From assembly GCA_016196065.1 (NCBI GenBank), contig JACPYL010000015.1:62001-126000 (forward strand): a DNA stretch of 64,000 nucleotides, given 5' to 3'. The position numbers and the translations under genes were made by a program. Every line of letters starts with the position of its first letter. Position 1 is the stretch's first letter. Origin of the DNA: Acidobacteriota bacterium (GTDB lineage Bacteria; Acidobacteriota; Terriglobia; Terriglobales; Acidobacteriaceae). This document shows, piece after piece, positions 28,492 through 37,051 of this stretch. The notes beneath the pieces are model-generated. The model made no database searches. It was not told where the DNA came from and was given only the letters and a program-made list of their open reading frames with translations.

Positions 28492-30861
28492 ATGACCACC
28501 ACCAGTGAAAAAGCCGCCCACGAAAAATCGGCAACCGTTTTTGGAGCCACGCTGTCGCGCCGCCAATTTGTGAAAGCTGGTGGAGCGCTGGTGGTTGGGT
28601 TCAGCCTGGTTGGTTCGGAGTTTCTAAAAGCCGATACCGCGAACCCTGCCTCGTTGAAGAACTCGCTCGATCCCACCCTGCCCAGTTCGTGGATCGAGAT
28701 TCATCCCGACAACACGATTCTGATTCGCACCGGGAAGCCCGACTTCGGCCAGGGCACCACCTTTACTGCGTACCGGCAGATTGTGGCGGACGAGCTGAGT
28801 GTCCCGTTCGAAGCGATCACGACCGTTGTGCACGGAGACACCGATCGCACGCCAGACGGCAGCGGTGCCTTCGATTTCCTCGGCCATGGAACTCCGAACA
28901 TCCGCAAGGCGGCTGCGTACACTCATCAGGCACTGCTCGACCTCGCGTCCGAAAAACTCGGTGTTGCGAAGGACAAGCTTTCCGTGAAGGATGGCATCGT
29001 CTCCGGAGGCGGGAAGCACATTTCCTACGGCGACCTCGTGAAGAACCAGCAATTGAAGCTCACGATCCCGGTCAAGGGAGAGCTGACCAGCCTGTTTGGA
29101 TTGGCCGTCCAGGGCGATCCGCCGATGAAGCCGGTCAGCGAGTACACCGTCATTGGCAAATCGTTCAAGAATTCCATCATCAGTTCGAAAGTGGCGGCTA
29201 AAGAAACGTGGGCGACCGATGTACGCCTCCCCGGCATGTTGCACGCCCGCGTGATTCATCCCAAGACGTTGGGTTCGACTTTGGTGTCTGCGGGGAAATT
29301 GGATAAGGCCAAGTTCCCGAATTCGCAAGTCTTTGTGAAAGGGAATCTTGTCGGGGTGCTCGCAGCCACCGAGTGGGAAGCGATCCAGGCCGCCGATCAG
29401 GTGGCCAGTGCTACGAAATGGACCGTGTGGAAAGGCCTGCCCGGCAGTGCTAACCTGCACCAACACTTACAAGAGAAAGCTGATTGGGCGAGTACTCCCG
29501 CCACCAAGAGCCAGGCCGCCAAAGGGGACGTCGGTCCCGCACTCGCCGCCGCTCACAAGAAGCTATCCGCAACTTATCAGATGCCGTATATGAAGCATGC
29601 GCCGATCGGCCCAACCATGGCGGTGGCCGATGTGAAAGCGGACGGCACGGTGCACATCTACACCCATAACCAGAACCCGCAGGCACTGCGCGGCGAAATT
29701 GCCATGATGCTGCGCAGCACAATCGATAAGGTCATCGTGCATACGTATCCCGGCCCTGGCCACTACGGCCGGTCGAACGGAGGAAACGCAGGCGCGGAGG
29801 ACGAGGCGGTAATCTTGTCGCAGGCAGTGGGAAAACCCGTGCGCGTGCAGTGGATGCGCGCTGACGACATGCAGTGGTCCACAAATTCGCCGGCGGGATA
29901 CTCCGAAATTCAGATTGCTGTCGACGACAAAGGCAAAATGGCGGCCTACCAGGCCGACCACTACATGCCCGCCATGCAGGATGATCGCCCGATCGGCGCG
30001 GTCCTCGCGGGACTGCCGACGATGGCGGCTCCCGATGTCCACAATGATTTCATCACTTCGACAGTCAACAATATTGCCGACCCGTGGCTGTATGCGCCTG
30101 TTCCCAACGTGGCCGAGCGCGGCCACGGCACATTCCAGGTCGGACAGGAAACTTCGCCGCTCGCCGTCGGCCTTCGCGACCACAGTATGCGTACGCCGGT
30201 ACAGTTCCAGCAGAACTATCCGCGCGAACTGGCGGTAAGCGAGGCTGCTGCGCTCGCCGGCGCCGACGCGATCCAGTTCCGCATCGACCACGCCAGTGAA
30301 GAACGGGCGATCGGCGTACTGAAGGCGGTTCGCGATGCTTCCGGCTGGGACACGCGTCCCTCGCCGCGTCCGGATGCCGTCTCTACCGGAGCAACGCCGG
30401 TGCGTGGCCGAGGAGTTTCTCTGATGGAGCGCAGCGGAACCTACTGGGCCTGTGTGTGCGAAATCGTGGTCAGTCCCAGCACCGGCGCAATCAAGGTGGA
30501 GAAGTACACCATCGCGGTTGATCCCGGCATCGTGATCAATCCGATGCAATTGAAGCGGCAGGTCGAAGGCGGCGCCGTCATGGGAATCAGCATTGCTCTG
30601 CTCGAAGAGGTAACGTTCGATGAGAGCGGAATCACGCAGGATGATTGGAACAGTTATCCGATCCTGACCATGGCGGACGTCCCAGAGATGAAAGTGGTAC
30701 TACTGCACAACCCGAAAGTCGGCACATACGGTGGAGGCTCGGAAGCCGCCAATGCTCTCGCCGCGCCCGCCATCGCAGCGGCTGTACACGATGCAACTGG
30801 AAAAATCGTTCGACGCCTTCCGTTAAAACCGGCATACGTGCAGGCGGCTTTGAAGAGTTAG
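28492..30861 (+). CDS. iorB: Molybdopterin-binding subunit of an isoquinoline 1-oxidoreductase-type enzyme
   Basis: This 789-residue protein has a twin-arginine signal (TLSRRQFVKAGGALVVGFSLVG), so the folded enzyme is exported to the periplasm. The molybdenum-cofactor domain contains PDFGQGTTFTAYRQIV, GHYGRSNGGNAGAEDEAVIL and a C-terminal GGGSEAANALAAPAIAAAV block near the catalytic Glu. It oxidises an aldehyde or N-heterocycle by hydroxylation; the substrate is unknown. It is coupled to iorA, which has no Tat signal of its own and probably travels with it. Confidence 0.92.
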   Translation: MTTTSEKAAHEKSATVFGATLSRRQFVKAGGALVVGFSLVGSEFLKADTANPASLKNSLDPTLPSSWIEIHPDNTILIRTGKPDFGQGTTFTAYRQIVADELSVPFEAITTVVHGDTDRTPDGSGAFDFLGHGTPNIRKAAAYTHQALLDLASEKLGVAKDKLSVKDGIVSGGGKHISYGDLVKNQQLKLTIPVKGELTSLFGLAVQGDPPMKPVSEYTVIGKSFKNSIISSKVAAKETWATDVRLPGMLHARVIHPKTLGSTLVSAGKLDKAKFPNSQVFVKGNLVGVLAATEWEAIQAADQVASATKWTVWKGLPGSANLHQHLQEKADWASTPATKSQAAKGDVGPALAAAHKKLSATYQMPYMKHAPIGPTMAVADVKADGTVHIYTHNQNPQALRGEIAMMLRSTIDKVIVHTYPGPGHYGRSNGGNAGAEDEAVILSQAVGKPVRVQWMRADDMQWSTNSPAGYSEIQIAVDDKGKMAAYQADHYMPAMQDDRPIGAVLAGLPTMAAPDVHNDFITSTVNNIADPWLYAPVPNVAERGHGTFQVGQETSPLAVGLRDHSMRTPVQFQQNYPRELAVSEAAALAGADAIQFRIDHASEERAIGVLKAVRDASGWDTRPSPRPDAVSTGATPVRGRGVSLMERSGTYWACVCEIVVSPSTGAIKVEKYTIAVDPGIVINPMQLKRQVEGGAVMGISIALLEEVTFDESGITQDDWNSYPILTMADVPEMKVVLLHNPKVGTYGGGSEAANALAAPAIAAAVHDATGKIVRRLPLKPAYVQAALKS

Positions 30862-30871
30862 GTTTTGGGAG

Positions 30872-30891
30872 GGCACGAATTCATTCGTGCC
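30872..30891. repeat. 8-bp intergenic hairpin
   Basis: GGCACGAA-TTCA-TTCGTGCC is a perfect stem-loop just after the iorB stop. It may be a weak terminator or a dispersed repeat. No T-run follows. Confidence 0.45.
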
Positions 30892-30936
30892 GCTGGGGCG
30901 GCTACATTGAATTGCGCTTTCGCGCGGAGAGGTGCC

Positions 30937-31296
30937 ATGCCAACGAAAAACGATTCGCTGACGGACCGCCTATCGCGCGATAGCGAAATTACGATCACGG
31001 TGACTGGCAGAAAATCCGGTCGCACCATCTCTATCCCAATCTGGTTCGCGTGGGATGACGAGAAACTCTATCTCCTACCGGTACAGGGTTCGGACACCCA
31101 GTGGTACAAAAACATTCTCGCCAACCCGGCTATGAAGATCACGGCTAGGAACGCAGGAGCCGAAGTGCAGGCAGTGCCGATCACGGATACCAACGGAGTC
31201 GCGTCGGTAATCGAGAAGTTCCGCGCCAAATACGGGGCTGGAGAAGTGAAGAAGTACTATTCCAAGTTCGACGTTGCTGTTCTGGTGAAAATGTAG
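30937..31296 (+). CDS. Deazaflavin-dependent nitroreductase-like (DUF385) protein
   Basis: From ATG 30937 the product has 119 residues. ITVTGRKSGRTISIPIWFAWDDEKLYLLPVQGSDTQWYKNI matches the F420H2/FMN split-barrel family (Ddn/DUF385). It probably binds a flavin or F420. The upstream extension of the frame contains a hairpin and is not coding. Confidence 0.8.
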   Translation: MPTKNDSLTDRLSRDSEITITVTGRKSGRTISIPIWFAWDDEKLYLLPVQGSDTQWYKNILANPAMKITARNAGAEVQAVPITDTNGVASVIEKFRAKYGAGEVKKYYSKFDVAVLVKM

Positions 31297-31307
31297 AGCA
31301 TGCCATC

Positions 31308-32297
31308 ATGAAGAAAAGCATCCTTCAAAACATAAGAAGCACCTCCAAAGTAGTGCCCCTTCAGCGCCCATCCAACGAGCCGGCTTCCGCCACGCTCGAT
31401 ACAACCAGTTTGGCCCGCCTGCTTGCCGCCTATGCCCCGCATGACGGCAGTTTCGAGTTGCGCATCCCTGGATTGCATGCCAGCCGTATGGCACGCGCCA
31501 ACACGCAGTGCTTCCACACTCTCCGGATGCCCTCGTTATGCATCGCCGCGCAAGGAGCAAAGTCGGTCGTCGTGGGACAAGAAGTCTACGCGTACGACGC
31601 GTCGCGTATGATCGTGTTTTCGGTCGCGTTGCCGATCGCGTCCCAGATCACGCAAGCCAGCCCGTCCCAGCCGTATCTTGCACTCCGTTTGGACCTCGAT
31701 CCACGCAAAATTGCGGAGTTGGTGTTGAAGGTCTTTCCGCAGGGGCTGCCTTCAGTACACGAGAAAGACAGGCGCGCCGTGTACGTGAGTCCGGTCGACG
31801 CGCACATTGTGAACGCCGCAAACAGGCTAATGGAGTGCCTGGCTAGGCCCGGAGACTCGGAACTGCTTGCCCCGCTCATCTTCGACGAAATTTTGATTCG
31901 TCTTCTTCGCAGCCCGATTGGTGTACGCGTGGCGCAAATGGGTTTCGCCGAGTCGAGCGTGGACCGGGTAGGGAAGGCGATCGCCTGGCTGCGTACCAAC
32001 TTCTCGCAGCCCATGAAAGTTGAAGACCTCGCTGGGCTGGTGCACATGAGCGTTTCCTCTTTTCACGAGCACTTTAAGTCGGTGACTTCGATGAGCCCGC
32101 TGCACTATCAGAAAGTGCTGCGCCTGCAGGAGGCGCGGCGACTGATGTTGTCGTCCATGATGGACGCGGGCGCTGCGAGCCAGCACGTCGGCTATCTCAG
32201 TCCGTCGCAGTTCAGCAGGGAATACAGCCGCTTCTTCGGCAATGCGCCGACGCGGGACATCGCGAAATTGCGTCAAGACAACCGGCTTTGGGCCTGA
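31308..32297 (+). CDS. AraC-family transcriptional regulator with AraC_N domain
   Basis: The 329-residue protein has an N-terminal cupin-type AraC_N domain (MPSLCIAAQGAKSVVVGQEVYAYD, SQPYLALRLDLDP) and a C-terminal double HTH (KVEDLAGLVHMSVSSFHEHFKSVTSMSPLHYQKVLRLQEARRLM; VGYLSPSQFSREYSRFFG). Such regulators often control adjacent oxidoreductase genes. The IorAB and DUF385 genes just upstream are plausible targets, but no operator is recognised. Confidence 0.9.
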   Translation: MKKSILQNIRSTSKVVPLQRPSNEPASATLDTTSLARLLAAYAPHDGSFELRIPGLHASRMARANTQCFHTLRMPSLCIAAQGAKSVVVGQEVYAYDASRMIVFSVALPIASQITQASPSQPYLALRLDLDPRKIAELVLKVFPQGLPSVHEKDRRAVYVSPVDAHIVNAANRLMECLARPGDSELLAPLIFDEILIRLLRSPIGVRVAQMGFAESSVDRVGKAIAWLRTNFSQPMKVEDLAGLVHMSVSSFHEHFKSVTSMSPLHYQKVLRLQEARRLMLSSMMDAGAASQHVGYLSPSQFSREYSRFFGNAPTRDIAKLRQDNRLWA

Positions 32298-32385
32298 TCG
32301 TCGAATCATTTGATTTAGACAGGCGAACACAACTTCCAGCCAAGTACACTTGGTGCGCAACGAAGTCGCTTGCCAGGAGGCCTTC

Positions 32386-32892
32386 GTGTCGATGAAACGG
32401 ATGGTTGTCCGCTGTGCAGCCCTTTGTCAATCCTTACGCAAGGTATGGATTCTTTCCGCCGGCACCGTATTGCTGCTCGCAATGCCCGTGGCCCAGGCGC
32501 AGTCAAGCCGCCGTTCCGACGAGGGCACCCAGGTACTTGCCTTGGATAATTCCTGGAACCGCGCTCTGGAGACCAAAGACACCAAGGCCCTCGACCTTCT
32601 TCTCGCGCAAACGTTTGTGTCCGTGGACATCGACGGCAGCATGCAGTCGAAGGCGGAATTCATCGCCAGCATCGGAGCGCCCAACTACCATCCTCCTACT
32701 CAGGCTGTGACCGAACAAAGTTCAGTTGAGGTGTACGGCGACTCCGCCGTGGTGGTTGGAATCTTTCGCACCAAGGGTGTCGAAAAAGGCAAAAAGTATA
32801 TGAACCGCGAGCGCTATGTCGATACCTGGGTAAGGATCAACGGTACGTGGAAGTGCGCAGCGTCGATTACGGTGCTGATTCCCGCGAAGTAG
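32386..32892 (+). CDS. Secreted NTF2-like (DUF4440) protein
   Basis: GTG 32386 is five bases after AGGAGG; ATG 32392 is the alternative. The product of about 168 residues has a signal-like N-terminus (RKVWILSAGTVLLLAMPVAQA) and the DUF4440 pattern (NSWNRALETKDTKALDLLLAQTFVSVDIDG; ERYVDTWVRINGTWKCAAS). It is a small cone-fold protein of unknown ligand. It is the last gene before the tRNA-Ser att copy. Confidence 0.82.
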   Translation: MSMKRMVVRCAALCQSLRKVWILSAGTVLLLAMPVAQAQSSRRSDEGTQVLALDNSWNRALETKDTKALDLLLAQTFVSVDIDGSMQSKAEFIASIGAPNYHPPTQAVTEQSSVEVYGDSAVVVGIFRTKGVEKGKKYMNRERYVDTWVRINGTWKCAASITVLIPAK

Positions 32893-32917
32893 CCGGTTTG
32901 ATATGGGGCAGGGAAAC

Positions 32918-32937
32918 GGCGGAGAGGGTGGGATTTG
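32918..32937. repeat. att-like duplication of the tRNA-Ser 3' end
   Basis: GGCGGAGAGGGTGGGATTTG is identical to 37050-37069, the 3' acceptor stem and T-arm of tRNA-Ser(CGA). No functional tRNA follows here. A second copy of a tRNA 3' end at the far side of foreign DNA is the classic trace of site-specific integration, so this marks the left end of the islet. Confidence 0.85.
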
Positions 32938-33059
32938 GACCAAAGCCGTGTTGATTCCGCTTACGTTGTTGATTCTCTAATGTCCCAAAAGTCCAAGATG
33001 TCCAAGAAGTCCTGGCGGCTAGCACAAATCAGCTCGATTTTTCGGGGCCGGAATTGTGA

Positions 33060-33097
33060 CCCGTGGGTCAATGAGTGTAATGGCGATATTACGTCAA
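33060..33097. repeat. Palindromic islet repeat, partial copy E
   Basis: Only the right half is recognisable (GTGTAATGGCGATATTACG, ending near GTCAACC). It matches the right halves of copies B and C. It lies between the left att copy and the first islet gene. Confidence 0.6.
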
Positions 33098-33168
33098 CCA
33101 CCGTCGCAGAAGGCTGTTAGTCTCGGGCTGTAGTCAGATTTCAAACCCCATTTTGGAGTAGCCAGCCC

Positions 33169-33555
33169 GTGCATACGAAGATGCTTATGCGCCTAAGCTC
33201 GTTGTTTCTTGGGATTCTGGGGCTTGCAGCTTCTTTTATGCCGCAGGAAATTCTGGCCCATTATGGCGCGCATTCGAGTGGACTAGGTACCTTGCTGCTG
33301 CAAGTCGTGGGTGCGCTGTATCTGGGGTTCGCTGTTCTGAACTGGATGGCCCGGGACATCCTCATCGGCGGTATTTATGCGCGTCCGGTAGCACTCGGCA
33401 ACTTCCTCCACTTCGGTATCGTGGGGCTCACTGTGTGGAAGGCAATCGCCAGTGGGACGTCCAGGAGCAGCGACATCGTCACGGGGGCAATCGTTTATTC
33501 GGTCTTTGCGGTGTGGTTTGGTTTGGTCGTGTTTACTCATCCAACGAAGCAATGA
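33169..33555 (+). CDS. Small membrane protein, unrecognised
   Basis: This 128-residue protein starts at GTG 33169 with GGAG about eleven bases upstream. It has four hydrophobic segments (near residues 6-24, 42-62, 78-96 and 103-122), suggesting a four-helix membrane protein. No motif points to a function. It is the first islet gene, flanked by repeats E and A. Confidence 0.65.
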   Translation: MHTKMLMRLSSLFLGILGLAASFMPQEILAHYGAHSSGLGTLLLQVVGALYLGFAVLNWMARDILIGGIYARPVALGNFLHFGIVGLTVWKAIASGTSRSSDIVTGAIVYSVFAVWFGLVVFTHPTKQ

Positions 33556-33596
33556 GGAGGCAGCACGGTTTCACCGCTTTCTCACCGCTGACGTTA

Positions 33597-33676
33597 AACA
33601 GGCGATTTCACCAACAACCAGCCCCACGCGTGCCCGTGCCGGGGTTGTTAGTGAAATCGGGATTTTACGTAAAATG
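33597..33676. repeat. Palindromic islet repeat, copy A
   Basis: GCGATTTCACCAACAACC (33602-33619) pairs with GGTTGTTAGTGAAATCGG (33643-33660), with a GC-rich centre that can also pair. A perfect palindrome, TTTTACGTAAAA, follows at 33663-33674. It sits between the first and second islet genes. Confidence 0.8.
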
Positions 33677-33735
33677 AGACATGGCGCGCTCCCAAATTCA
33701 CCCCTCACCCGAAATCCGCTCCCGGTGCTTTCTAT

Positions 33736-34089
33736 GTGGTGAAGGGGGAATGTCTGGCTTGCGGAGTTCCTCACGTCGTAGCGCCTGATCTCGTTGGCTG
33801 GGCAGAGGAGAAGGTGCAACACTGCTTTTGGAAGAAACAACCTGAAACTCCAGCGGAACTCGAACAGGCCATTGCGGTTCTCGAAGCCCAAGAATTGGAC
33901 TGTCACCGCTATGCAGGAACCGACCCTGCAATTCTTGACCGCGTATTGTCCACACACTGCGACTATCCGATGCAGTCGCCGACCCTAGTCAAACGGACCG
34001 ATCCCCACCCGGCGCATTTTGCGCTCCTCGATGATCCGCCCAGTCTACTCGCCAGAGTATGGGGCATAATCACGGGGCGTAGTGGCTAG
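33736..34089 (+). CDS. Cys-containing ferredoxin-like small protein, possibly 5'-truncated
   Basis: This 117-residue frame from GTG 33736 shows ECLACGVPHVVAPDL, later HCFWKKQPETPAELEQAI and CHRYAGTDPAILDRV. The spacing recalls small single-cluster ferredoxin-like proteins of soil bacteria, but the family is not certain. The same frame stays open upstream through GAFYVV to a stop at 33670-33672 without any start codon, and repeat A ends there. The gene may have lost its original 5' end to the repeat. Confidence 0.55.
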   Translation: MVKGECLACGVPHVVAPDLVGWAEEKVQHCFWKKQPETPAELEQAIAVLEAQELDCHRYAGTDPAILDRVLSTHCDYPMQSPTLVKRTDPHPAHFALLDDPPSLLARVWGIITGRSG

Positions 34090-34130
34090 TCCGAGTGCGC
34101 ACATTATCAGGCCACTCCGGTCGGCAGTAC

Positions 34131-34406
34131 TTACCTGCCAGCCGCTTTTAGAATGACCATCGCGCACAGGCCTACGACACCGGAAACAATGCCCGTCCAG
34201 AATACAAACCGACAGAAACGTGGTAGGACGCTCCGGGGAAACAGGGATTCATAGGTCTGCAAAACGTCATCACCGCCACGGAAACTCAGCCACTCGATTC
34301 TGTTTCTCGATGAATCCACTTTCATCAACCGGACTCGCATGGCCCAATGGAACACAATGCTGACGAGCGCCAGCATCACCAGTGCCGAGAGCGCGAAAGC
34401 GACCAT
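34131..34406 (-). CDS. Small two-helix membrane protein, unrecognised
   Basis: This 91-residue protein has hydrophobic helices at about residues 2-24 and 68-88, with a basic middle loop. It converges on the Cys-containing gene and is flanked by repeat B at its 5' side. No family is recognised. Confidence 0.5.
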   Translation of the reverse strand: MVAFALSALVMLALVSIVFHWAMRVRLMKVDSSRNRIEWLSFRGGDDVLQTYESLFPRSVLPRFCRFVFWTGIVSGVVGLCAMVILKAAGR

Positions 34407-34470
34407 TTAACTGCCTCTCCGAGGCCCGCGAACGTCCGTATGATATGCCAATCAAGGGTAACTGGCGAAG

Positions 34471-34540
34471 TCAGGCGATTGCACCAACTACTGTCCTCAG
34501 CCTGCGGGGCGGAGTTGTTAGTGTAATCGCGATATTATGA
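34471..34540. repeat. Palindromic islet repeat, copy B
   Basis: GCGATTGCACCAACTACT (34475-34492) pairs with AGTTGTTAGTGTAATCGC (34513-34530), including a G-T pair where copies A and C have T-A and A-T. A GC-rich centre (CCTGCGGGGCGG) and a trailing GATATTATG follow the family pattern. Confidence 0.8.
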
Positions 34541-34575
34541 CAGTTAGCGACCCTAAGCCGCCATCTTTCCCGTAA

Positions 34576-35136
34576 CTACAAGTCCAACTTGACCTTGGGT
34601 GCGTCTGGACACGGGGTCCCTGTCATCGAGTTTTTTAGCGTGCGTAGAGTAGCTTCGACCGCTGCGAAATCCGGGGGGATAAACTCTCTTCTGCCGTTCA
34701 ACTCCCCGGTCTCGAAGACCCAAAGCCCATGCGTTGATTTGCTGGAAATCATGATGATGTGTAAGTGCCACGGAAACGCTTCAGCGGCCCCCACGTAGTT
34801 AGGGAACCCATTCTGTGGGAGTTCAACAAAGTGTCTTTGAATCATCAATCGAACCAAGGATTCGATTTCCTGCTGGCTTGCGGTAGAGGTGCAAGTTGGG
34901 ACGACACCATCGTCTTCAACAGTTCCATCGGTGCGGTATTTTTGCAACGCAAGCCTGCCGTCACCGTAGACGAACAAGGCCTCGTGCGACTCGTCATAAT
35001 AGATTTTGAGGTCCTTGCGGGAGGAAGTGTCCGTCAACATGCTGGCGAGGCCAGTTGGCCTTGCCACATGGCGGACAAAGGCCAACATGGAAACCACGAG
35101 AACCAGTACGAGCAAGTAAAGGGTTGCCTGCCTCAC
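34576..35136 (-). CDS. Membrane-anchored hypothetical protein
   Basis: This 186-residue protein has an N-terminal hydrophobic segment (TLYLLVLVLVVSMLAFV), then a soluble domain (KIYYDESHEALFVYGDGRLALQKY; FVELPQNGFPNYVGAAEAFPWHLHIIMI). The soluble part looks like an extracytoplasmic ligand or inhibitor domain, but I do not recognise it. It lies alone between repeats B and C. Confidence 0.6.
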   Translation of the reverse strand: MRQATLYLLVLVLVVSMLAFVRHVARPTGLASMLTDTSSRKDLKIYYDESHEALFVYGDGRLALQKYRTDGTVEDDGVVPTCTSTASQQEIESLVRLMIQRHFVELPQNGFPNYVGAAEAFPWHLHIIMISSKSTHGLWVFETGELNGRREFIPPDFAAVEATLRTLKNSMTGTPCPDAPKVKLDL

Positions 35137-35239
35137 TGCGTGATTGTAGGTCTCTAAATATCCGCGTCAATAGCCCGAAAGTCGCCTACATGAGTTCAAT
35201 GGCAATGCGATGTGCGACCATAGACTAATGGCTGGTGTT

Positions 35240-35313
35240 AACAGGCGATTACACCAACAACTGCCCTCATCCTGCCGGGCCGGGTAGTTGATGTAATGGC
35301 GATTTTTCGCCAA
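35240..35313. repeat. Palindromic islet repeat, copy C
   Basis: GCGATTACACCAACAACT (35245-35262) pairs with AGTTGATGTAATGGCGAT (35286-35303), with a GC-rich centre CCTGCCGGGCCGGG. It separates the gene at 34576-35136 from the S41 peptidase gene. Confidence 0.8.
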
Positions 35314-35416
35314 CTATCCGCGACGTGACGCGCACCAAATGGAGTTCGGTGTACAATTTTGCTCTCCTAAGCTAGAAAAATCGCCGTCCGCGGCTCTCAA
35401 ATAAGGCGAGATCGCA

Positions 35417-36739
35417 ATGCCTTGGTTTGGCAAGAAACTTACTCGTTGTTCCGCAGCGTTGGGCGCACTGCTAGGGTTGCTTCCTGTCCTCTCCTGGCCC
35501 CAACAGTTCAGCAAATCTGACCGCGATCTCGTCCAAGACATGCTGCGAAATGTGGCGCGAGATGTTCAAAAGAACTATTACGACCCTAAGTTTCATGGAG
35601 TGGATTGGGACGCGACGGTCCGTAAGGCGAAGGGAAATATCGACAAAGCCGATTCGCTAAACGGTGCCGTATCGGAGATCGCCGCCGCCCTCGATAGCCT
35701 GAACGACTCTGGTACGTTTTTTGTTCCGCCGCCACGCACGTATGTGCATGACTACGGGTTCACGATGCACCTAATTGGCGAAGGCTGCTTTGTCACTCGA
35801 GTGCGCCCAGGCAGTGATGCGGAAAAGAAAGGCCTCAAGGCAGGAGATCAGATTCTTGCCATCAACGAGCATCGCCTTTCACGCAAGACACTTTGGAGAG
35901 TCTTTTATATCTACGGAGATTTAGACCCCCAACCTGGCCTTCGTCTGACCCTAACCGACGAAGGCGGTCAACAGCGACAGCTGGAAGTCGGTGCGAAAAT
36001 CGAAACGTCTTCGGGAGTAAGGTATTTCCTGCAACACGGTCTGGGTCAGCGCATCCGCGACTGGCAAGACGTGGACGATAGCATGGTGCCGCGTTATTTC
36101 GAGAAGGGTGACTCCCTGTTGGTGGTGAAAATACCTTACCCTTCGGCTTTGGATGTTGATCGAATGATAAGAAAGATGCGGAAGCACAAAGGCGTTGTCA
36201 TCGATTTGCGGGGGAGTGGCGGCGGCAGGCCGGAGATACTCAAGCAAATGCTGGGAGGCATCTTTGAGCATGAAGTGAAGATCTATGACCGCATTGGAAA
36301 AGCCTCGACACGGTCCGAATCTGCGGTAGGCCGCCACCACGATGCTTTTACGGGAAGGTTAGCCGTCCTGATCGATAGCCAGTCCGCAGAGGCGTCCGAG
36401 TTGTTCGCTCGCGTCGTCCAGATGGAGAAGCGCGGATTTATTATAGGAGACCGCAGTACCGGTCACGTGGATCTATCAAAGGGCTTTTTTTATGAAACCT
36501 ATCTGGATTCCGAGGTTTTCTATAGGGTATTCGTTACCGACGCTAACCTCGTCATGACAGACGGCAAGAGTTTGGAGCATGTGGGCGTAGAACCGGACAT
36601 CACTGTTCTTCCGACGCCTCACGATTTGGCAAGGGGCCGGGATCCAGCGATGGCGAAAGCTGCCGCGCTGGTTGGCGGTCAGCTTAGCCCAGAAGAGGCT
36701 GGAAGAATATTCCCGGATGCTGAGTCACCCCAGCACTGA
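35417..36739 (+). CDS. PDZ-S41 family peptidase-like protein
   Basis: This 440-residue protein has a hydrophobic N-terminus, a PDZ domain (CFVTRVRPGSDAEKKGLKAGDQILAINEHRL) at about 115-190 and an S41/tail-specific protease core (KGVVIDLRGSGGGRPEILKQML; VLIDSQSAEASELFARVVQ). The catalytic Ser is probably in QSAEASE. Where most family members read GEKTxGKG this one reads GDRSTGHV, so the Lys general base may be absent and activity is uncertain. It is the largest cargo gene of the islet. Confidence 0.85.
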   Translation: MPWFGKKLTRCSAALGALLGLLPVLSWPQQFSKSDRDLVQDMLRNVARDVQKNYYDPKFHGVDWDATVRKAKGNIDKADSLNGAVSEIAAALDSLNDSGTFFVPPPRTYVHDYGFTMHLIGEGCFVTRVRPGSDAEKKGLKAGDQILAINEHRLSRKTLWRVFYIYGDLDPQPGLRLTLTDEGGQQRQLEVGAKIETSSGVRYFLQHGLGQRIRDWQDVDDSMVPRYFEKGDSLLVVKIPYPSALDVDRMIRKMRKHKGVVIDLRGSGGGRPEILKQMLGGIFEHEVKIYDRIGKASTRSESAVGRHHDAFTGRLAVLIDSQSAEASELFARVVQMEKRGFIIGDRSTGHVDLSKGFFYETYLDSEVFYRVFVTDANLVMTDGKSLEHVGVEPDITVLPTPHDLARGRDPAMAKAAALVGGQLSPEEAGRIFPDAESPQH

Positions 36740-36846
36740 AAGGCAGACGTCCCGGCCCTACCACTCCGGTCGATTCTTGAGGCATACATTTCCGCGTTAG
36801 GCTTCCGTCTCTCATCAAAGCTCGCGGGAGTCGAAGCAAACTGTTG

Positions 36847-36943
36847 TTAACAGGCGATTACACCAACTACTTTGAAACGCGTACGAGCCGCCGCAAATCG
36901 CTACGGCCGACCCCTCTACAGCCCCGTAGTTTGGTAAATCCGC
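36847..36943. repeat. Palindromic islet repeat, copy D (long, diverged)
   Basis: The left arm GCGATTACACCAACTAC (36854-36870) pairs imperfectly with GTAGTTTGGTAAATCCGC (36926-36943) around a 55-base centre, longer than in the other copies. It lies between the S41 gene and tRNA-Ser, so every islet gene unit is bordered by a copy. Confidence 0.68.
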
Positions 36944-37051
36944 ACACGGATTTTGTCCCGAGGCGCTAAGGCCGAGGACGTTAGCACAGGATTAGCGCAG
37001 ATCATATGGCAGTTCGGTGATGCTATTGAGAACAAAGCGGTAAAAGAATGG

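Noticed and set aside
29563-30549. A 328-codon minus-strand open frame
   Set aside because: It lies antisense inside iorB, with a His/Arg/Asp-rich shadow composition.
33060-36943. Integron cassette array with attC sites
   Set aside because: The islet repeats lack the RYYYAAC...GTTRRRY core sites, no integron integrase is present and the genes face both ways.
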